In this document: positions 20,460-30,580 of the stretch, piece after piece
Layout of the letters: each line of letters opens with the position of its first letter
How positions within the stretch are numbered: the first letter of the stretch is position 1
Source of the DNA: Dysgonomonas sp. 520
GTDB lineage: Bacteria > Bacteroidota > Bacteroidia > Bacteroidales > Dysgonomonadaceae
NCBI RefSeq assembly: GCF_010501095.1
Contig: NZ_QVMP01000002.1
Location: forward strand, 49,280 to 113,279
DNA length: 64,000 bases
Direction: 5' to 3'
Notes under the pieces: model-generated
Databases searched by the model: none
Seen by the model: the letters and a program-made list of their open reading frames with translations, nothing else
What the model was told of the DNA's origin: nothing
Position numbers and translations under genes: made by a program

Positions 20460-21602
20460 CTAGCTTTTTAACTGTTCCATGTTGGCGTTCTTAATCTTCT
20501 CTGTCATCAGTATGGTATTTTTCATGTATTCGTATTCCTGCATGAAACATTCGCTGAATATATGATCTTTTTCTATATTTTCTTCAATCTGTTTCATTGT
20601 CCAGAATTTGCCGTTCAAATTATCAAATCCCGATAACGTTTCTTCCGAATCCATACGTAATGTGTACAGGAAAACCAACCTGTTGACTTCTTCGTTCTTG
20701 TAACTGTATTTGATCAGGAATCGGAAATTCGAATCTTTTTCTTTATCCAGAATATCGGCAATACTGTTTCGGGCGGCAATATTTATTTCGTCGTTGAACA
20801 TGAGATATTTTTCGAAAGGATGATCCCAAGCGCCAGTCTCAAGGTCTAATTCTTTCTTTCGGGGTTGCAGGTAAATCTGGTCTTTGTATATCAAGGCAAT
20901 CCTGATGACGGGGTGCATGAACTTGTTTTTCAGCTTCAATGTTTCTGATTTTGCGATTTTCCCCGATACTTCTCCTTTTTCGTTTACGATGGGTAGCCAC
21001 GATTCCTGGCTCAGTCTTCTCGAAAGCCTTATAATCTTCATGTTTTCGTAGATGATTGTTCCAATGCCGCAAAGGAAAGGAAACCATACATAACTGAACA
21101 TATCTATAAATTCATATCCTGCCGACCTGTCGCGTATGTAAAGGTATATGATCATGTAGAAAAGATGCAGCGTCAGTATGTACTGTGTGAATCGTGCCGT
21201 ATTGAAAAAATCGTCGAGAAATGGCTTCTGACTGTAATTTTTATTCCAGAAAAAACTCCTGATTATCTGATCTTTGAAAGCTCTGGCTATCATTAACAGA
21301 CAAACGAGGTACATTTCTGTGAGAAGTATGTACAACCCTGAACTATATATGTGATTTACAAGAATTAACTTGGTGATGAGTGTAAGTAACAGAGGAAACG
21401 AAACAACCCCGAAAGTGAGAAATGATACTTTTGATTTTGCATAATATCTCAAAAAAGCCTCAACAATCAGAGCATACCCAAGGCCAATAACCAGCGACGC
21501 TACAATCTCGAGCGAGAAAGCAAAGCTCAATAGAAAAACCATAAAAGGGGTAAGCCCTAATGTGGGATTTTTCAAATATTTTTTATGTCCGCTAGTAAGC
21601 AT
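20460..21602 (-). CDS. polytopic membrane protein fused to degenerate Nudix-like domain
   Basis: About 6 TM helices then VNEKGEVSGKIAKSETLKLKNKFMHPVIRIALIYKDQIYLQPRKKELDLETGAWDHPFE, resembling YfcD/IDI-type Nudix but without a canonical REuxEE box. Confidence 0.6.
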   Translation of the reverse strand: MLTSGHKKYLKNPTLGLTPFMVFLLSFAFSLEIVASLVIGLGYALIVEAFLRYYAKSKVSFLTFGVVSFPLLLTLITKLILVNHIYSSGLYILLTEMYLVCLLMIARAFKDQIIRSFFWNKNYSQKPFLDDFFNTARFTQYILTLHLFYMIIYLYIRDRSAGYEFIDMFSYVWFPFLCGIGTIIYENMKIIRLSRRLSQESWLPIVNEKGEVSGKIAKSETLKLKNKFMHPVIRIALIYKDQIYLQPRKKELDLETGAWDHPFEKYLMFNDEINIAARNSIADILDKEKDSNFRFLIKYSYKNEEVNRLVFLYTLRMDSEETLSGFDNLNGKFWTMKQIEENIEKDHIFSECFMQEYEYMKNTILMTEKIKNANMEQLKS

Positions 21603-21754
21603 ATTGTTGTGAGGTACTTCTCAAAGAATCCTTTTTTGTACCGTATTAGTATAGATTTAGTGTATTTATCAGTTGTCATTTTTTTTGATTAGGATGTCTA
21701 TTCCTGTATCAGCCTGTGTGTATTAAACAATCTTAAATCAATTTTGTTCATAAT

Positions 21755-22597
21755 TTAAAGTGATTTATCTGCAAAATAAGATGACCTGACAAGCGGCCCG
21801 CTTTCTATGTGGCTGAATCCCATAGAAATACCGACAGTCTTGTATTCTAAAAAAATTTCAGGAGAAACGTATTCCGATACAGGAATATGCTTGCGTGTGG
21901 GTTGCAGATATTGCCCTATTGTGAGGCGTTTGCATCCTGCTTGTATAAGGTCGTTCATTAGTTCGAAAATTTCTTCTTTCTTTTCGCCTAAGCCTACCAT
22001 TATGCCCGATTTCGACCTGCATCCGTTTTCTCCGATGCGTTTCAGAACTTTCAGGCTTATATCATATTTCGCTGCGCTCCGCACTTTTGGAGTAAGGGCT
22101 CTTACGGTTTCCATATTGTGCCCGATAATATCCGGCTTGGCACTGCATACCAAGTCTACAAGTTGTTCTTTGCCTTGAAAATCGGGTATCAAAACTTCGA
22201 TGGTGGTTTCGGGGTTCAGCTGCCTGATGGCATGGATTGTTTCAACCCAATGCGAAGCTCCCAGATCGGGCAAGTCGTCACGGTCTACCGATGTGATGAC
22301 AGCATGCTTCAATTTCATTAGTCTGATGGATTCGGCTACATGTGCCGGCTCGCTCTTGTCGAGAGGCAATGGCTTCCCTGTGAGGGTATTGCAAAACTTG
22401 CACGAGCGGGTGCATACATCTCCGGCAATCATAAAAGTGGCGGTTCCCCGCTCCCAACATTCACCCATGTTGGGGCATTTCCCGCTGGAGCATATCGTAT
22501 TCAGACAATGGCTTTCCACAATCTTTTTAGTTTGTGTAAACCGCTCGTTGCCACCCAATTTTATTTTAAGCCAATCCGGCTTTTTTATTCGCTCCAT
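21755..22597 (-). CDS. lipA: lipoyl synthase
   Basis: CSSGKCPNMGECWERGTATFMIAGDVCTRSCKFCNTLTG; VMVGLGEKKEE; QYLQPTRKHIPV. Confidence 0.95.
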   Translation of the reverse strand: MERIKKPDWLKIKLGGNERFTQTKKIVESHCLNTICSSGKCPNMGECWERGTATFMIAGDVCTRSCKFCNTLTGKPLPLDKSEPAHVAESIRLMKLKHAVITSVDRDDLPDLGASHWVETIHAIRQLNPETTIEVLIPDFQGKEQLVDLVCSAKPDIIGHNMETVRALTPKVRSAAKYDISLKVLKRIGENGCRSKSGIMVGLGEKKEEIFELMNDLIQAGCKRLTIGQYLQPTRKHIPVSEYVSPEIFLEYKTVGISMGFSHIESGPLVRSSYFADKSL

Positions 22598-22670
22598 GCC
22601 AAATGTATCAGTATATACTTTTTCGGTAAAAAGAATTCAAAAATAGCTTTTTATTTATGTTCTTTTGCTG

Positions 22671-22808
22671 AAACTGTCTAGACTTTTTCGTTTTATTTAA
22701 TTTTGTCATCCTGAGAGTATCGAAGGATCTGTTTTTTTTAGATGTTTCACTACGTTCAACATGACAAAAACTCAAAAATTAAGTATAATTTAAAAAGTCT
22801 AGATGACT
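22671..22808 (-). mobile_element. family B MITE-like element, copy 2 (inverted)
   Basis: Reverse complement matches 9378-9516 except for poly-T length and a base near the end. Confidence 0.85.
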
Positions 22809-22845
22809 TTGCTATAAAAGTCAGCATTTTTAGACAAAAATATCC

Positions 22846-25008
22846 CTATTTCAGGTTTCTTTTCAGAAAATTTACAACATTTCCGAACAAATATGTCCTG
22901 TTTTGCTCTCCTCGCATCGAATGATCTCGATCGGGCATAACAAACATTTCGAAGTGTTTTCCTGCATTAATCAGTGCCCTTGCATACTCCATCGTATTTT
23001 GGAGGTGGACGTTGTCGTCGGCAGAGCCATGAATCAGCATCAGATTGCCTTGCAACTTGCTTGCCAGAAGTATCGGAGAACCATGATTATAACCGTTGCT
23101 GTTTTCTTGCGGGGTACGCATAAAACGTTCTGTGTAAACCGTATCGTAGAACCGCCAATCGGTTACGGGCGCAATTGCCACACCTGCCTTAAATACATTG
23201 CTCCGGCTCATGCTCATCAGCACATTGTATCCGCCAAAGCTCCATCCCCAAATGGCAATGTTGTTCGGGTCGATGTATGACAGCGAACCAAAATATTTTG
23301 CCGATTCTATCTGGTCGTCCGATTCTTTTATACCGAGATTCATATAAGTCGATTTTCCGAAGTCGGTTCCTCGTCCTCCTGTTCCCCGTCCGTCTACACA
23401 GGCCACAATAAAGCCTTGTGAAGCCAGATAATATGTCCAGTCTATATTGAAACGATCCAAAACTTCTTGCGAATAAGGACCGCTATATTGAACCATCACA
23501 AGGGGGTATTTCTTGTTCGGATTAAAATCTACAGGTTTCATTATCCAGGCGTTAAGACTGATGCCCGAATTGGAAGGTACGGTAATAAATTCTTTTTGAG
23601 GGAGTTGAGAGGATGCCAGAATGGATTTAACCTCGGCATTGTCTTCCAATGTTCGGATTTCTTTTCCCGAAGCATCATTCACCGTGATGCGGTTAGGCGT
23701 TTTAGAATCCGACCAATTGTTTACATAATATTTTCCGTTATTACTAAATTGGGCTATGTTATATCCTTCTTTCTGTGATAGTTTTGCTTTCGTTCCTTTC
23801 ACCAAATCAACCTTATAAATGCTTCGGCGAAGCGGACTTTCTTCTGTGGATGAATAGAAGACTGTTTTTGCAACAGGGTCGACAGCCAACAATTCCTTGA
23901 CATCAAAATTGCCCGATGTCAGCATTTTTTTCTGAACGCCTGTGTTTTCGTAAAGATAAATATGGCTGTACCCACTCCTTTCGCTGATGTAAGTAAATTG
24001 ATTATCGAAAAAATGTATCGAATTCAGAAATTCAATGTTTATGTATTGCTTGCTTTTTTCTTGCAACACCATACGAGACACTGCCGAACGGGCATTGGCA
24101 TAATACATGTTAAACTCGTTCTGCTCACGATTCAGAGTCATTATGGCCAGCTGGTCACCTTCCGGCAAAAAAGCTATACGTGGAATATACTCCATACCAT
24201 CCGGTATATTCATCGGGCGGATTGTTTTGGAGTCGATATCGAACACGTTGCATGTTACTTTCGAGTTCTTTTCTCCTGCTTTCGGGTATTTGAATGATAG
24301 TTGCGATGGGTATAATTGTCCGTTATAGACAGGGAAAGAATATTCGGGTACTTCCGTTTCGTCGAAGCGGACAAATGCCAATAGTTTGTTGTCGGCCGAA
24401 AAATCCATGAGGTGTGTTGTCATAAGTTCTTCTTCATAAACCCAGTCCGTCGCGCCATTTATTATTTTTCCGAATGATCCGTCTTTTGTTACTTGCGACT
24501 CAGAATCGTAATCAAATTTTGCCAACCAAATATTGTTATCTACAACGAAAGCCAACATTCGCCCATCTTTTGAAAAGACAGGAGCCATTTGTTTCGATTT
24601 GTTTTCGGTGAGGGGTCGAATCAGATTGCGGCGAATGTCGTAGTAAAAATAATTGGCTTTGAAAGAGTGCCTGTAAATGCTCTCGGCATCATTATACACA
24701 ATAAGCCTTTTTTCGTCGGGACTCATCTCAAAACCCTGAAAGCTATCGAACGTACAGTTTCTGGCTCGTTTTGTGTCGAACACCGTATCAACGGGCAGTC
24801 CTGTTTTGAAGGAATATTTTATTATTTTTGATTGTCTTTCATCTGGTTGATAATAAAATTCACCGTCGGCAGACGAAACAAACCCGTTTGTTCTTTGAGG
24901 AATATATTTTCCGCCTGTAATATCTTTTAAGGATAGTTTTTGCGCTGATAAAGACAGCACCGAGAAACCGATCAATATTAATGCCAATAATCTATTCATA
25001 TACATCAC
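22846..25008 (-). CDS. S9 family peptidase (dipeptidyl peptidase IV)
   Basis: WTYYLASQGFIVACVDGRGTGGRG, IWGWSFGGYNVLM, MLIHGSADDNVHLQN, MPDRDHSM. Confidence 0.92.
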   Translation of the reverse strand: MMYMNRLLALILIGFSVLSLSAQKLSLKDITGGKYIPQRTNGFVSSADGEFYYQPDERQSKIIKYSFKTGLPVDTVFDTKRARNCTFDSFQGFEMSPDEKRLIVYNDAESIYRHSFKANYFYYDIRRNLIRPLTENKSKQMAPVFSKDGRMLAFVVDNNIWLAKFDYDSESQVTKDGSFGKIINGATDWVYEEELMTTHLMDFSADNKLLAFVRFDETEVPEYSFPVYNGQLYPSQLSFKYPKAGEKNSKVTCNVFDIDSKTIRPMNIPDGMEYIPRIAFLPEGDQLAIMTLNREQNEFNMYYANARSAVSRMVLQEKSKQYINIEFLNSIHFFDNQFTYISERSGYSHIYLYENTGVQKKMLTSGNFDVKELLAVDPVAKTVFYSSTEESPLRRSIYKVDLVKGTKAKLSQKEGYNIAQFSNNGKYYVNNWSDSKTPNRITVNDASGKEIRTLEDNAEVKSILASSQLPQKEFITVPSNSGISLNAWIMKPVDFNPNKKYPLVMVQYSGPYSQEVLDRFNIDWTYYLASQGFIVACVDGRGTGGRGTDFGKSTYMNLGIKESDDQIESAKYFGSLSYIDPNNIAIWGWSFGGYNVLMSMSRSNVFKAGVAIAPVTDWRFYDTVYTERFMRTPQENSNGYNHGSPILLASKLQGNLMLIHGSADDNVHLQNTMEYARALINAGKHFEMFVMPDRDHSMRGEQNRTYLFGNVVNFLKRNLK

Positions 25009-25097
25009 TTTTTATTGAAACGAACAAAGATAAACATTCTTTTTTATTGAAATGGCTTGTAAAAAATTATACCTTTGGCAATTAAAGAAAATTTAGG

Positions 25098-26003
25098 ATG
25101 AAAAAAGAAGAGAAAGACATTATATTACAAACCCTAAAAGTGGAAGAAAAGGCTCAATTATTGCCCTTCCTCATCGATCAGAAAGTACGGAAAAGCCGCA
25201 ACGCAATAAAATCGCTTCTAAGCCACAAACAAGTGAAAGTGAACGGAAAGGTCGAAACTCTGTTCAATTTCGAAATTTCGGCAGGCGATGTCGTTACCAT
25301 TCACAAAGCCAGTCATGCTTACGACACAAAACAACTGGATGGGGTGCAAGTGATTTTCGAAGATGAATATTTGTTGGTTGTGAGCAAAGACGCTCGATTG
25401 CTGTCAATTGCCACCGATAAAGAAAAACTGGAAACGGCATACGGTGTTGTATCAAGATATTTGCGTACGGCAAATCCCGATGCCCGTCCTTATGTGCTTC
25501 ACAGGCTTGACAGGGATGTTTCGGGCTTGATGATTTATGCGAAAACGCCATTCATTCAGGAGAAAATACAGAAAAACTGGAACGATATAATCCTTGCTCA
25601 AAAATATGTTGCGGTGGTTGAAGGCAGGCCTTCGCCAACGGAAGGCACGATAGAAACATGGCTGACCGAAGATAAAAACTATGTGATGCACTCTTCCGAC
25701 AGGGACAATGGTGGGCAAAAAGCGATAACACATTACAATACCCTGAAGTCTGTTCGCCGGTTTGCAATGTTGGAGATAGTAACCGAAACTGCCCGAAAAA
25801 ATCAGATAAGGGTTCACATGAAACACATTGGGCACTCGATAGTGGGCGATAAAAAATATGGGGCAAGTATCAACCCGATAAAAAGAATGGCATTGCATGC
25901 TCACGAACTTGTTATAAAGCATCCTGCCACAAACGAGACAATAGTGCTTAAATCTCCCATTCCTCAGTTGATGCAAAAGTTGGTGGAACCTGTTGTTCAA
26001 TAA
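25098..26003 (+). CDS. RluA family pseudouridine synthase with N-terminal S4 domain
   Basis: RKSRNAIKSLLSHKQVKVNGK, YVLHRLDRDVSGLMIYAKT. Confidence 0.9.
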   Translation: MKKEEKDIILQTLKVEEKAQLLPFLIDQKVRKSRNAIKSLLSHKQVKVNGKVETLFNFEISAGDVVTIHKASHAYDTKQLDGVQVIFEDEYLLVVSKDARLLSIATDKEKLETAYGVVSRYLRTANPDARPYVLHRLDRDVSGLMIYAKTPFIQEKIQKNWNDIILAQKYVAVVEGRPSPTEGTIETWLTEDKNYVMHSSDRDNGGQKAITHYNTLKSVRRFAMLEIVTETARKNQIRVHMKHIGHSIVGDKKYGASINPIKRMALHAHELVIKHPATNETIVLKSPIPQLMQKLVEPVVQ

Positions 26004-26019
26004 GAGATGCGAGTCTGTA

Positions 26020-26787
26020 TTAGAAGAACGTTTCCGGCTTTTTCCTTTCCGAATAAGACGATTCAAATTTCTTTCGAACAGCCGTATATAGCAATCCTTT
26101 GAATCTCCGTGCTTGCTTGGGGCATACAGCTATGCAACGGGCACAAGCCATACACAAATCTTTGTTTGTTTTTCTTGGATTATCCGAGGAAATGGCATTT
26201 ACAGGGCATTTCTTGACACAAGTTCCGCAATTGTCACATTTTGAATCACCCGTAGGGGCGAACGGTATTTTGGATGGCTCTTTGTATGGGAAGTTTCCTT
26301 TTACTGTCAAGCTTGTGCCTTTAACGTCTTCCAAGTTCAAGAATCTTTGATAACATTGTTTGCCAAACTCTATCAACTCCTGATCGTCCGATTTATCGGG
26401 GCGGTTTTGTGCTACTCTTGGAAATATAGAATGGCGTGCGATAAAAGCTCCGGCTGCAATTGGTACAAACCCATTCTTTTCTGAAATATCTTTCAGTTCA
26501 AGCAAAGCATCATCATAGTCTCTGTTGCCATAGACACATACAACAACAGCTGGCGTATCTTTTCCTTTTATCTTGTCCAAAATATCTACAGCGTGGGCAG
26601 GAACACGTCCGGCATAAACGGGGATACCTAATATTACCAGTTCATCCCTCCCAAAAGACAATGGTTCTTTTATGCCTTGCGTTATATCATGCTCTTTGAC
26701 CGGAACATTCAAATTATCGGCAATGACACGAAGCGTTTTCCTTGTTGAAAACGCAGGACTATAATAAACAAGGTGTATTCTTTCCAT
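26020..26787 (-). CDS. EFR1 family flavodoxin-ferredoxin
   Basis: Flavodoxin N-terminus (YYSPAFSTRKTLRVIA) and two 4Fe-4S motifs (CDNCGTCVKKCPVNA, CMACARCIAVCPKQA). Confidence 0.85.
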   Translation of the reverse strand: MERIHLVYYSPAFSTRKTLRVIADNLNVPVKEHDITQGIKEPLSFGRDELVILGIPVYAGRVPAHAVDILDKIKGKDTPAVVVCVYGNRDYDDALLELKDISEKNGFVPIAAGAFIARHSIFPRVAQNRPDKSDDQELIEFGKQCYQRFLNLEDVKGTSLTVKGNFPYKEPSKIPFAPTGDSKCDNCGTCVKKCPVNAISSDNPRKTNKDLCMACARCIAVCPKQARRFKGLLYTAVRKKFESSYSERKKPETFF

Positions 26788-26860
26788 ACTGTTTTTTTTG
26801 ACCTTTAAACTTATTGCTTTCGAGATTGTTTCTAAAATTAGACATAAAATTTTAAATAGA

Positions 26861-27064
26861 ATGGAAGAAGATAAAAAAAAGCAAGATAACAGAATATCGT
26901 CGGACGAGAATGCCCGTGCAGAGGCAAAGAACCTGATATATCAAAAAGAGAATATAGAAAGGGATGAAGAGCGTTACACAGCGGAAGAAGTTTCGGACGA
27001 AAAAGTGGAGGATGTGAATAAAAAACTCAGTCCCGACAAAGAAAGCATGGACAGCAGAGGCTGA
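26861..27064 (+). CDS. small charged hypothetical protein
   Basis: Highly charged 67-aa ORF from internal Met at 26861, followed by a terminator-like hairpin. Confidence 0.5.
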   Translation: MEEDKKKQDNRISSDENARAEAKNLIYQKENIERDEERYTAEEVSDEKVEDVNKKLSPDKESMDSRG

Positions 27065-27195
27065 TGTAGAAGTTTCTGCAATTTCAATTGTGTCCCTCCC
27101 TGCTAATGGTGAGGGATTTTTTGTTTACACAACAAAAAACAGAAAAATTACAGAATCTTATTATCTTTGCTATCCAACGTAACACACATTCTACC

Positions 27196-27900
27196 ATGAA
27201 TATTCATTGCAAACTTATTTTCTTCGCCTTTTTGCTTCTTCCGGTTTGCTCTTTTTCTCAAGGCAAAAACATTCAAGATAAATGGTATACCTTGAAGTTC
27301 GAAGACCATAAAGGATATATGCACTATGTGGTGAACGAATATGCCGATGAATATGAGATATTGATGGAACTGAGGATGGCAGAAGGTGGTATTTTCGCTT
27401 TCGATGCAAAGATAACCAACGAAAAAGATAGCTTCCTGACAACGAAAACTGCGAGAATAGATGTGGGTAAAAGGAATTACCGTCATACACTGGTGGGAAC
27501 CGTGAAAAAGTTGGATAATAGCTTGTTGCAATGGGAAATAACTGCAGACAAGATAGAACGCATTATAACATCGGAATATCCTACCGTTGATATGTATTCT
27601 TCTTTTTTCTTACTGACAAAACTCAATTATCACACAAAAGGAAAAATCTTGAATTTCAACATGATGGATATTAAAAATATATCTTGCGACAACAATGTCA
27701 GTTTTGAATATACGGAGGATGAAAAAATTCAACTTGGAAACAAAAATGTTTTAGCAAAAAAGGTGGTGATAGAGGGTTATGGTTCAAACCGCCCTGCGTT
27801 TTGGTTAAACAATACTAATGAGGTGGTTAAGATCAGAATAGATGATATAGATATGATCTTGTGTAAAAAGGAAGATATAAACTTAAACGAATTTCAATAA
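27196..27900 (+). CDS. secreted hypothetical protein
   Basis: Signal peptide IFFAFLLLPVCSFSQG; start moved from 27088 to 27196; TATCTTTG promoter element upstream. Confidence 0.6.
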   Translation: MNIHCKLIFFAFLLLPVCSFSQGKNIQDKWYTLKFEDHKGYMHYVVNEYADEYEILMELRMAEGGIFAFDAKITNEKDSFLTTKTARIDVGKRNYRHTLVGTVKKLDNSLLQWEITADKIERIITSEYPTVDMYSSFFLLTKLNYHTKGKILNFNMMDIKNISCDNNVSFEYTEDEKIQLGNKNVLAKKVVIEGYGSNRPAFWLNNTNEVVKIRIDDIDMILCKKEDINLNEFQ

Positions 27901-27908
27901 CAGAGACT

Positions 27909-28994
27909 ATGAAAAGATATTTCGCAACACTGTGCGCCTTACTGTTCATCGCAGCAAGTGTTTATTCGCAGGAACAGAAAGTAAGCCTGCTGTTTGCAGG
28001 TGATGCCATGCAACACCAACGGCAGTTGGATGCAGCCAAAACCAAAACAGGCTACGATTATTCGTCATACTACCAACACATTAAAGATGAAGTCAGCGCG
28101 GTTGATATAGCGGTTGTGAATCTGGAAACAACTTTGCCGGGAAAAAATTATACAGGATATCCGAAATTCGGGTCGCCCGACAGCTTTGCCTTTGCCCTGA
28201 AAGATGCAGGATTTGACATTTTCCTCACCGCAAACAACCACTCGGCAGATAAAGGAAAGCTGGGTATAGAGCGTACATTAGATATATTGGATTCGATAGG
28301 CGTGAAGCACTTGGGCACGTACAAAGATCAAAAGCACAAGGATAACAGCTACCCTTTGCTTGTTGTGAAAAATGGCATTCGCATAGCCATGCTTAACTAT
28401 TCGTACGACACCAACGGGATGCCCGTTCCTGCGCCCAATATTGTGAATCTTATCAATAAGAAGCAGATATTGAGGGATATCGAATTATGCAAAATAATGA
28501 AAGCCGATATCATCGTAGCCAATATGCACTGGGGCGAAGAATATAAACTGAAGAACAATAAAACACAGGCCGGCTTGGCTCAATTCTTGATTGACAATGG
28601 TGTGCAGCTTGTAATTGGAGGGCACCCTCATGTTGTGCAGCCAATAGATATAAGGAAGGCAGGAGACTCTATCGAAAACATTGTAGTTTATTCTATGGGC
28701 AATCTGGTTTCGGGTATGCGTGTGGTGAATACGGACGGGGGAATGATGGTAAAAATAGAGATCAGCAAAGAGAGTGAAGATGCCCCTGTGAAGATTGACA
28801 ATTGCTCCTATTCTTTGGTATTTGTGCATAAACCTGTCGAAAACGGGCGGGCAATGTATCAATTAATCCCAGTGGAAAAATATAATAACGAAGAGGGTAA
28901 AGCATTTATGGGAGCCGAAGCATTTGGCAAGATGGAGGTATTTTATAAAAACGCAAAGGCTGCGGTTGAAAGCTTATGGAATAAGCAAAATTAA
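27909..28994 (+). CDS. CapA family protein (poly-gamma-glutamate synthesis-like metallophosphoesterase)
   Basis: LLFAGDAMQHQRQ, VVNLETTLPGKNYTGYPKFGSPDSFAFALKDAGFDIFLTANNHSADKG, MHWGEEYKL, GGHPHVVQP. Confidence 0.88.
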   Translation: MKRYFATLCALLFIAASVYSQEQKVSLLFAGDAMQHQRQLDAAKTKTGYDYSSYYQHIKDEVSAVDIAVVNLETTLPGKNYTGYPKFGSPDSFAFALKDAGFDIFLTANNHSADKGKLGIERTLDILDSIGVKHLGTYKDQKHKDNSYPLLVVKNGIRIAMLNYSYDTNGMPVPAPNIVNLINKKQILRDIELCKIMKADIIVANMHWGEEYKLKNNKTQAGLAQFLIDNGVQLVIGGHPHVVQPIDIRKAGDSIENIVVYSMGNLVSGMRVVNTDGGMMVKIEISKESEDAPVKIDNCSYSLVFVHKPVENGRAMYQLIPVEKYNNEEGKAFMGAEAFGKMEVFYKNAKAAVESLWNKQN

Positions 28995-29073
28995 CCTTTT
29001 GTTATACAACAACTTGAACATTATATTTCTATATTTGTTCAATATACATAATACTTTAAAAACTATAATTGTT

Positions 29074-29409
29074 ATGGGAAAATTTGAAATCTCTTTAAGA
29101 AAGAATGGTGAATTTCAGTTCAATTTGAAAGCCACTAACGGACAAGTTATTTTAAGCAGCGAAGGCTATACAACAAAAGCCAACTGCAAAAACGGAATCG
29201 AATCGGTAAAGAAAAACGGACCGATAGATGAACGTTACGAAAGAAAAGAGTCGAAAAACGGAAAATGGTATTTCAATCTGAAAGCCACTAACGGACAAAT
29301 CATCGGCACGAGCGAAATGTATGAAAGTGTTGCGGGCAGGGACAATGGCATCGAGTCTGTTAAGAAAAATGCGCCGGATGCAGACACAGTGGATTTAACA
29401 GAGAATTAA
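29074..29409 (+). CDS. YegP family protein (duplicated DUF1508)
   Basis: Two tandem copies of FQFNLKATNGQVILSSEGY / WYFNLKATNGQIIGTSEMY. Confidence 0.9.
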   Translation: MGKFEISLRKNGEFQFNLKATNGQVILSSEGYTTKANCKNGIESVKKNGPIDERYERKESKNGKWYFNLKATNGQIIGTSEMYESVAGRDNGIESVKKNAPDADTVDLTEN

Positions 29410-29431
29410 GTAAAACTGATATTGAAAAAGA

Positions 29432-29460
29432 GGCACAAGTAAAAGACTTGTGCTTTTTTA
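29432..29460 (+). terminator. rho-independent terminator
   Basis: GCACAAGT-aaaag-ACTTGTGC followed by TTTTTT, downstream of the YegP gene. Confidence 0.85.
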
Positions 29461-29494
29461 GTTTCGGATGTTATCGAAATCTTATCTTTGCAAT

Positions 29495-30562
29495 ATGAAT
29501 TATGATATTGACGATTTATACTATAAAGCTGTCGACTTGCTGAAAGAAATGATTTCAATCCCATCTTTCAGCAGGGAAGAAAAGCAAGTGGCCGACATGC
29601 TCGAAACCTACATGAGCAGCCATGGCTATTCTGTTGGAAGGATAGGAAATAATCTGTGGATGAAGTCGAAGTGTTTTGATGAATCAAAGCCAATCATCCT
29701 GCTCAATTCTCATATAGATACGGTGAAACCTGTATCAGGGTGGACAAAAGAACCCTTTATCCCCAGTGCGGACGATGATATTTTATACGGTTTAGGAAGC
29801 AATGACGCAGGGGCAAGTGTTGTTTCACTGATTCATTCTTTTTTTCTCCTCGACCAAAAAACGCAAAGCTATAATCTCATATTTCTGGCATCTTGCGAAG
29901 AAGAGGTTTCCGGCAAAAACGGCATCGAATTGGCTCTTAATGAATTGCCTGTGCCAACTTTTGCCATTGTTGGCGAACCCACGGGAATGCAACCCGCCAT
30001 TGCAGAAAAAGGCTTGATGGTATTGGATTGTACTTCGTATGGCAAATCGGGGCATGCGGCACGTAATGAGGGCGAAAATGCCATCTATAAGGCTATGCAA
30101 GATATAGAATGGTTCAGGACTTTTCAATTTCCGGAAGATAGCGAAATGCTCGGAAGCGTGAAGATGACAGTAACCATGATAAACTCAGGAACCCAACACA
30201 ATGTTGTACCTGATAAATGTGAATTTGTTGTAGATATACGCTCCAACGAATTATATAGCAATCAGCAAATATTTGAGCTGATAAATAAACATACAGAATG
30301 TGAAGTAAAGGCACGCTCATTCAGACTTAATTCGTCCGGCATCGCAATTGAAAACCCTTTTGTGCAAAGGGCGATAATGATGGGGCGTAAACCTTTTGGC
30401 TCCCCGACTCTATCCGATCAGGCTTTGATGAATTTTCCATCGGTGAAAATCGGTCCGGGAGATTCTGCCCGGTCACATACGGCAGATGAATATATACTAT
30501 TAAGTGAAATTCGTGAAGCTATCGAATTCTATGTAAAACTTTTAGATGGTTTAAGAATCTGA
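29495..30562 (+). CDS. M20 family metallopeptidase (acetylornithine deacetylase-like)
   Basis: LNSHIDTVKPV, ASCEEEVSGKNGIE, VGEPTGMQPAIAEKG; start moved to 29495. Confidence 0.85.
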   Translation: MNYDIDDLYYKAVDLLKEMISIPSFSREEKQVADMLETYMSSHGYSVGRIGNNLWMKSKCFDESKPIILLNSHIDTVKPVSGWTKEPFIPSADDDILYGLGSNDAGASVVSLIHSFFLLDQKTQSYNLIFLASCEEEVSGKNGIELALNELPVPTFAIVGEPTGMQPAIAEKGLMVLDCTSYGKSGHAARNEGENAIYKAMQDIEWFRTFQFPEDSEMLGSVKMTVTMINSGTQHNVVPDKCEFVVDIRSNELYSNQQIFELINKHTECEVKARSFRLNSSGIAIENPFVQRAIMMGRKPFGSPTLSDQALMNFPSVKIGPGDSARSHTADEYILLSEIREAIEFYVKLLDGLRI

Positions 30563-30580
30563 TTCAAAAAAAGACATAAA

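Noticed and set aside
26010-26040. ATGCGAGTCTGTATTAGAAGAACGTTT resembling family A ends
   Set aside because: Overlaps the conserved 3' coding end of the EFR1 gene and no partner end is seen; likely chance.
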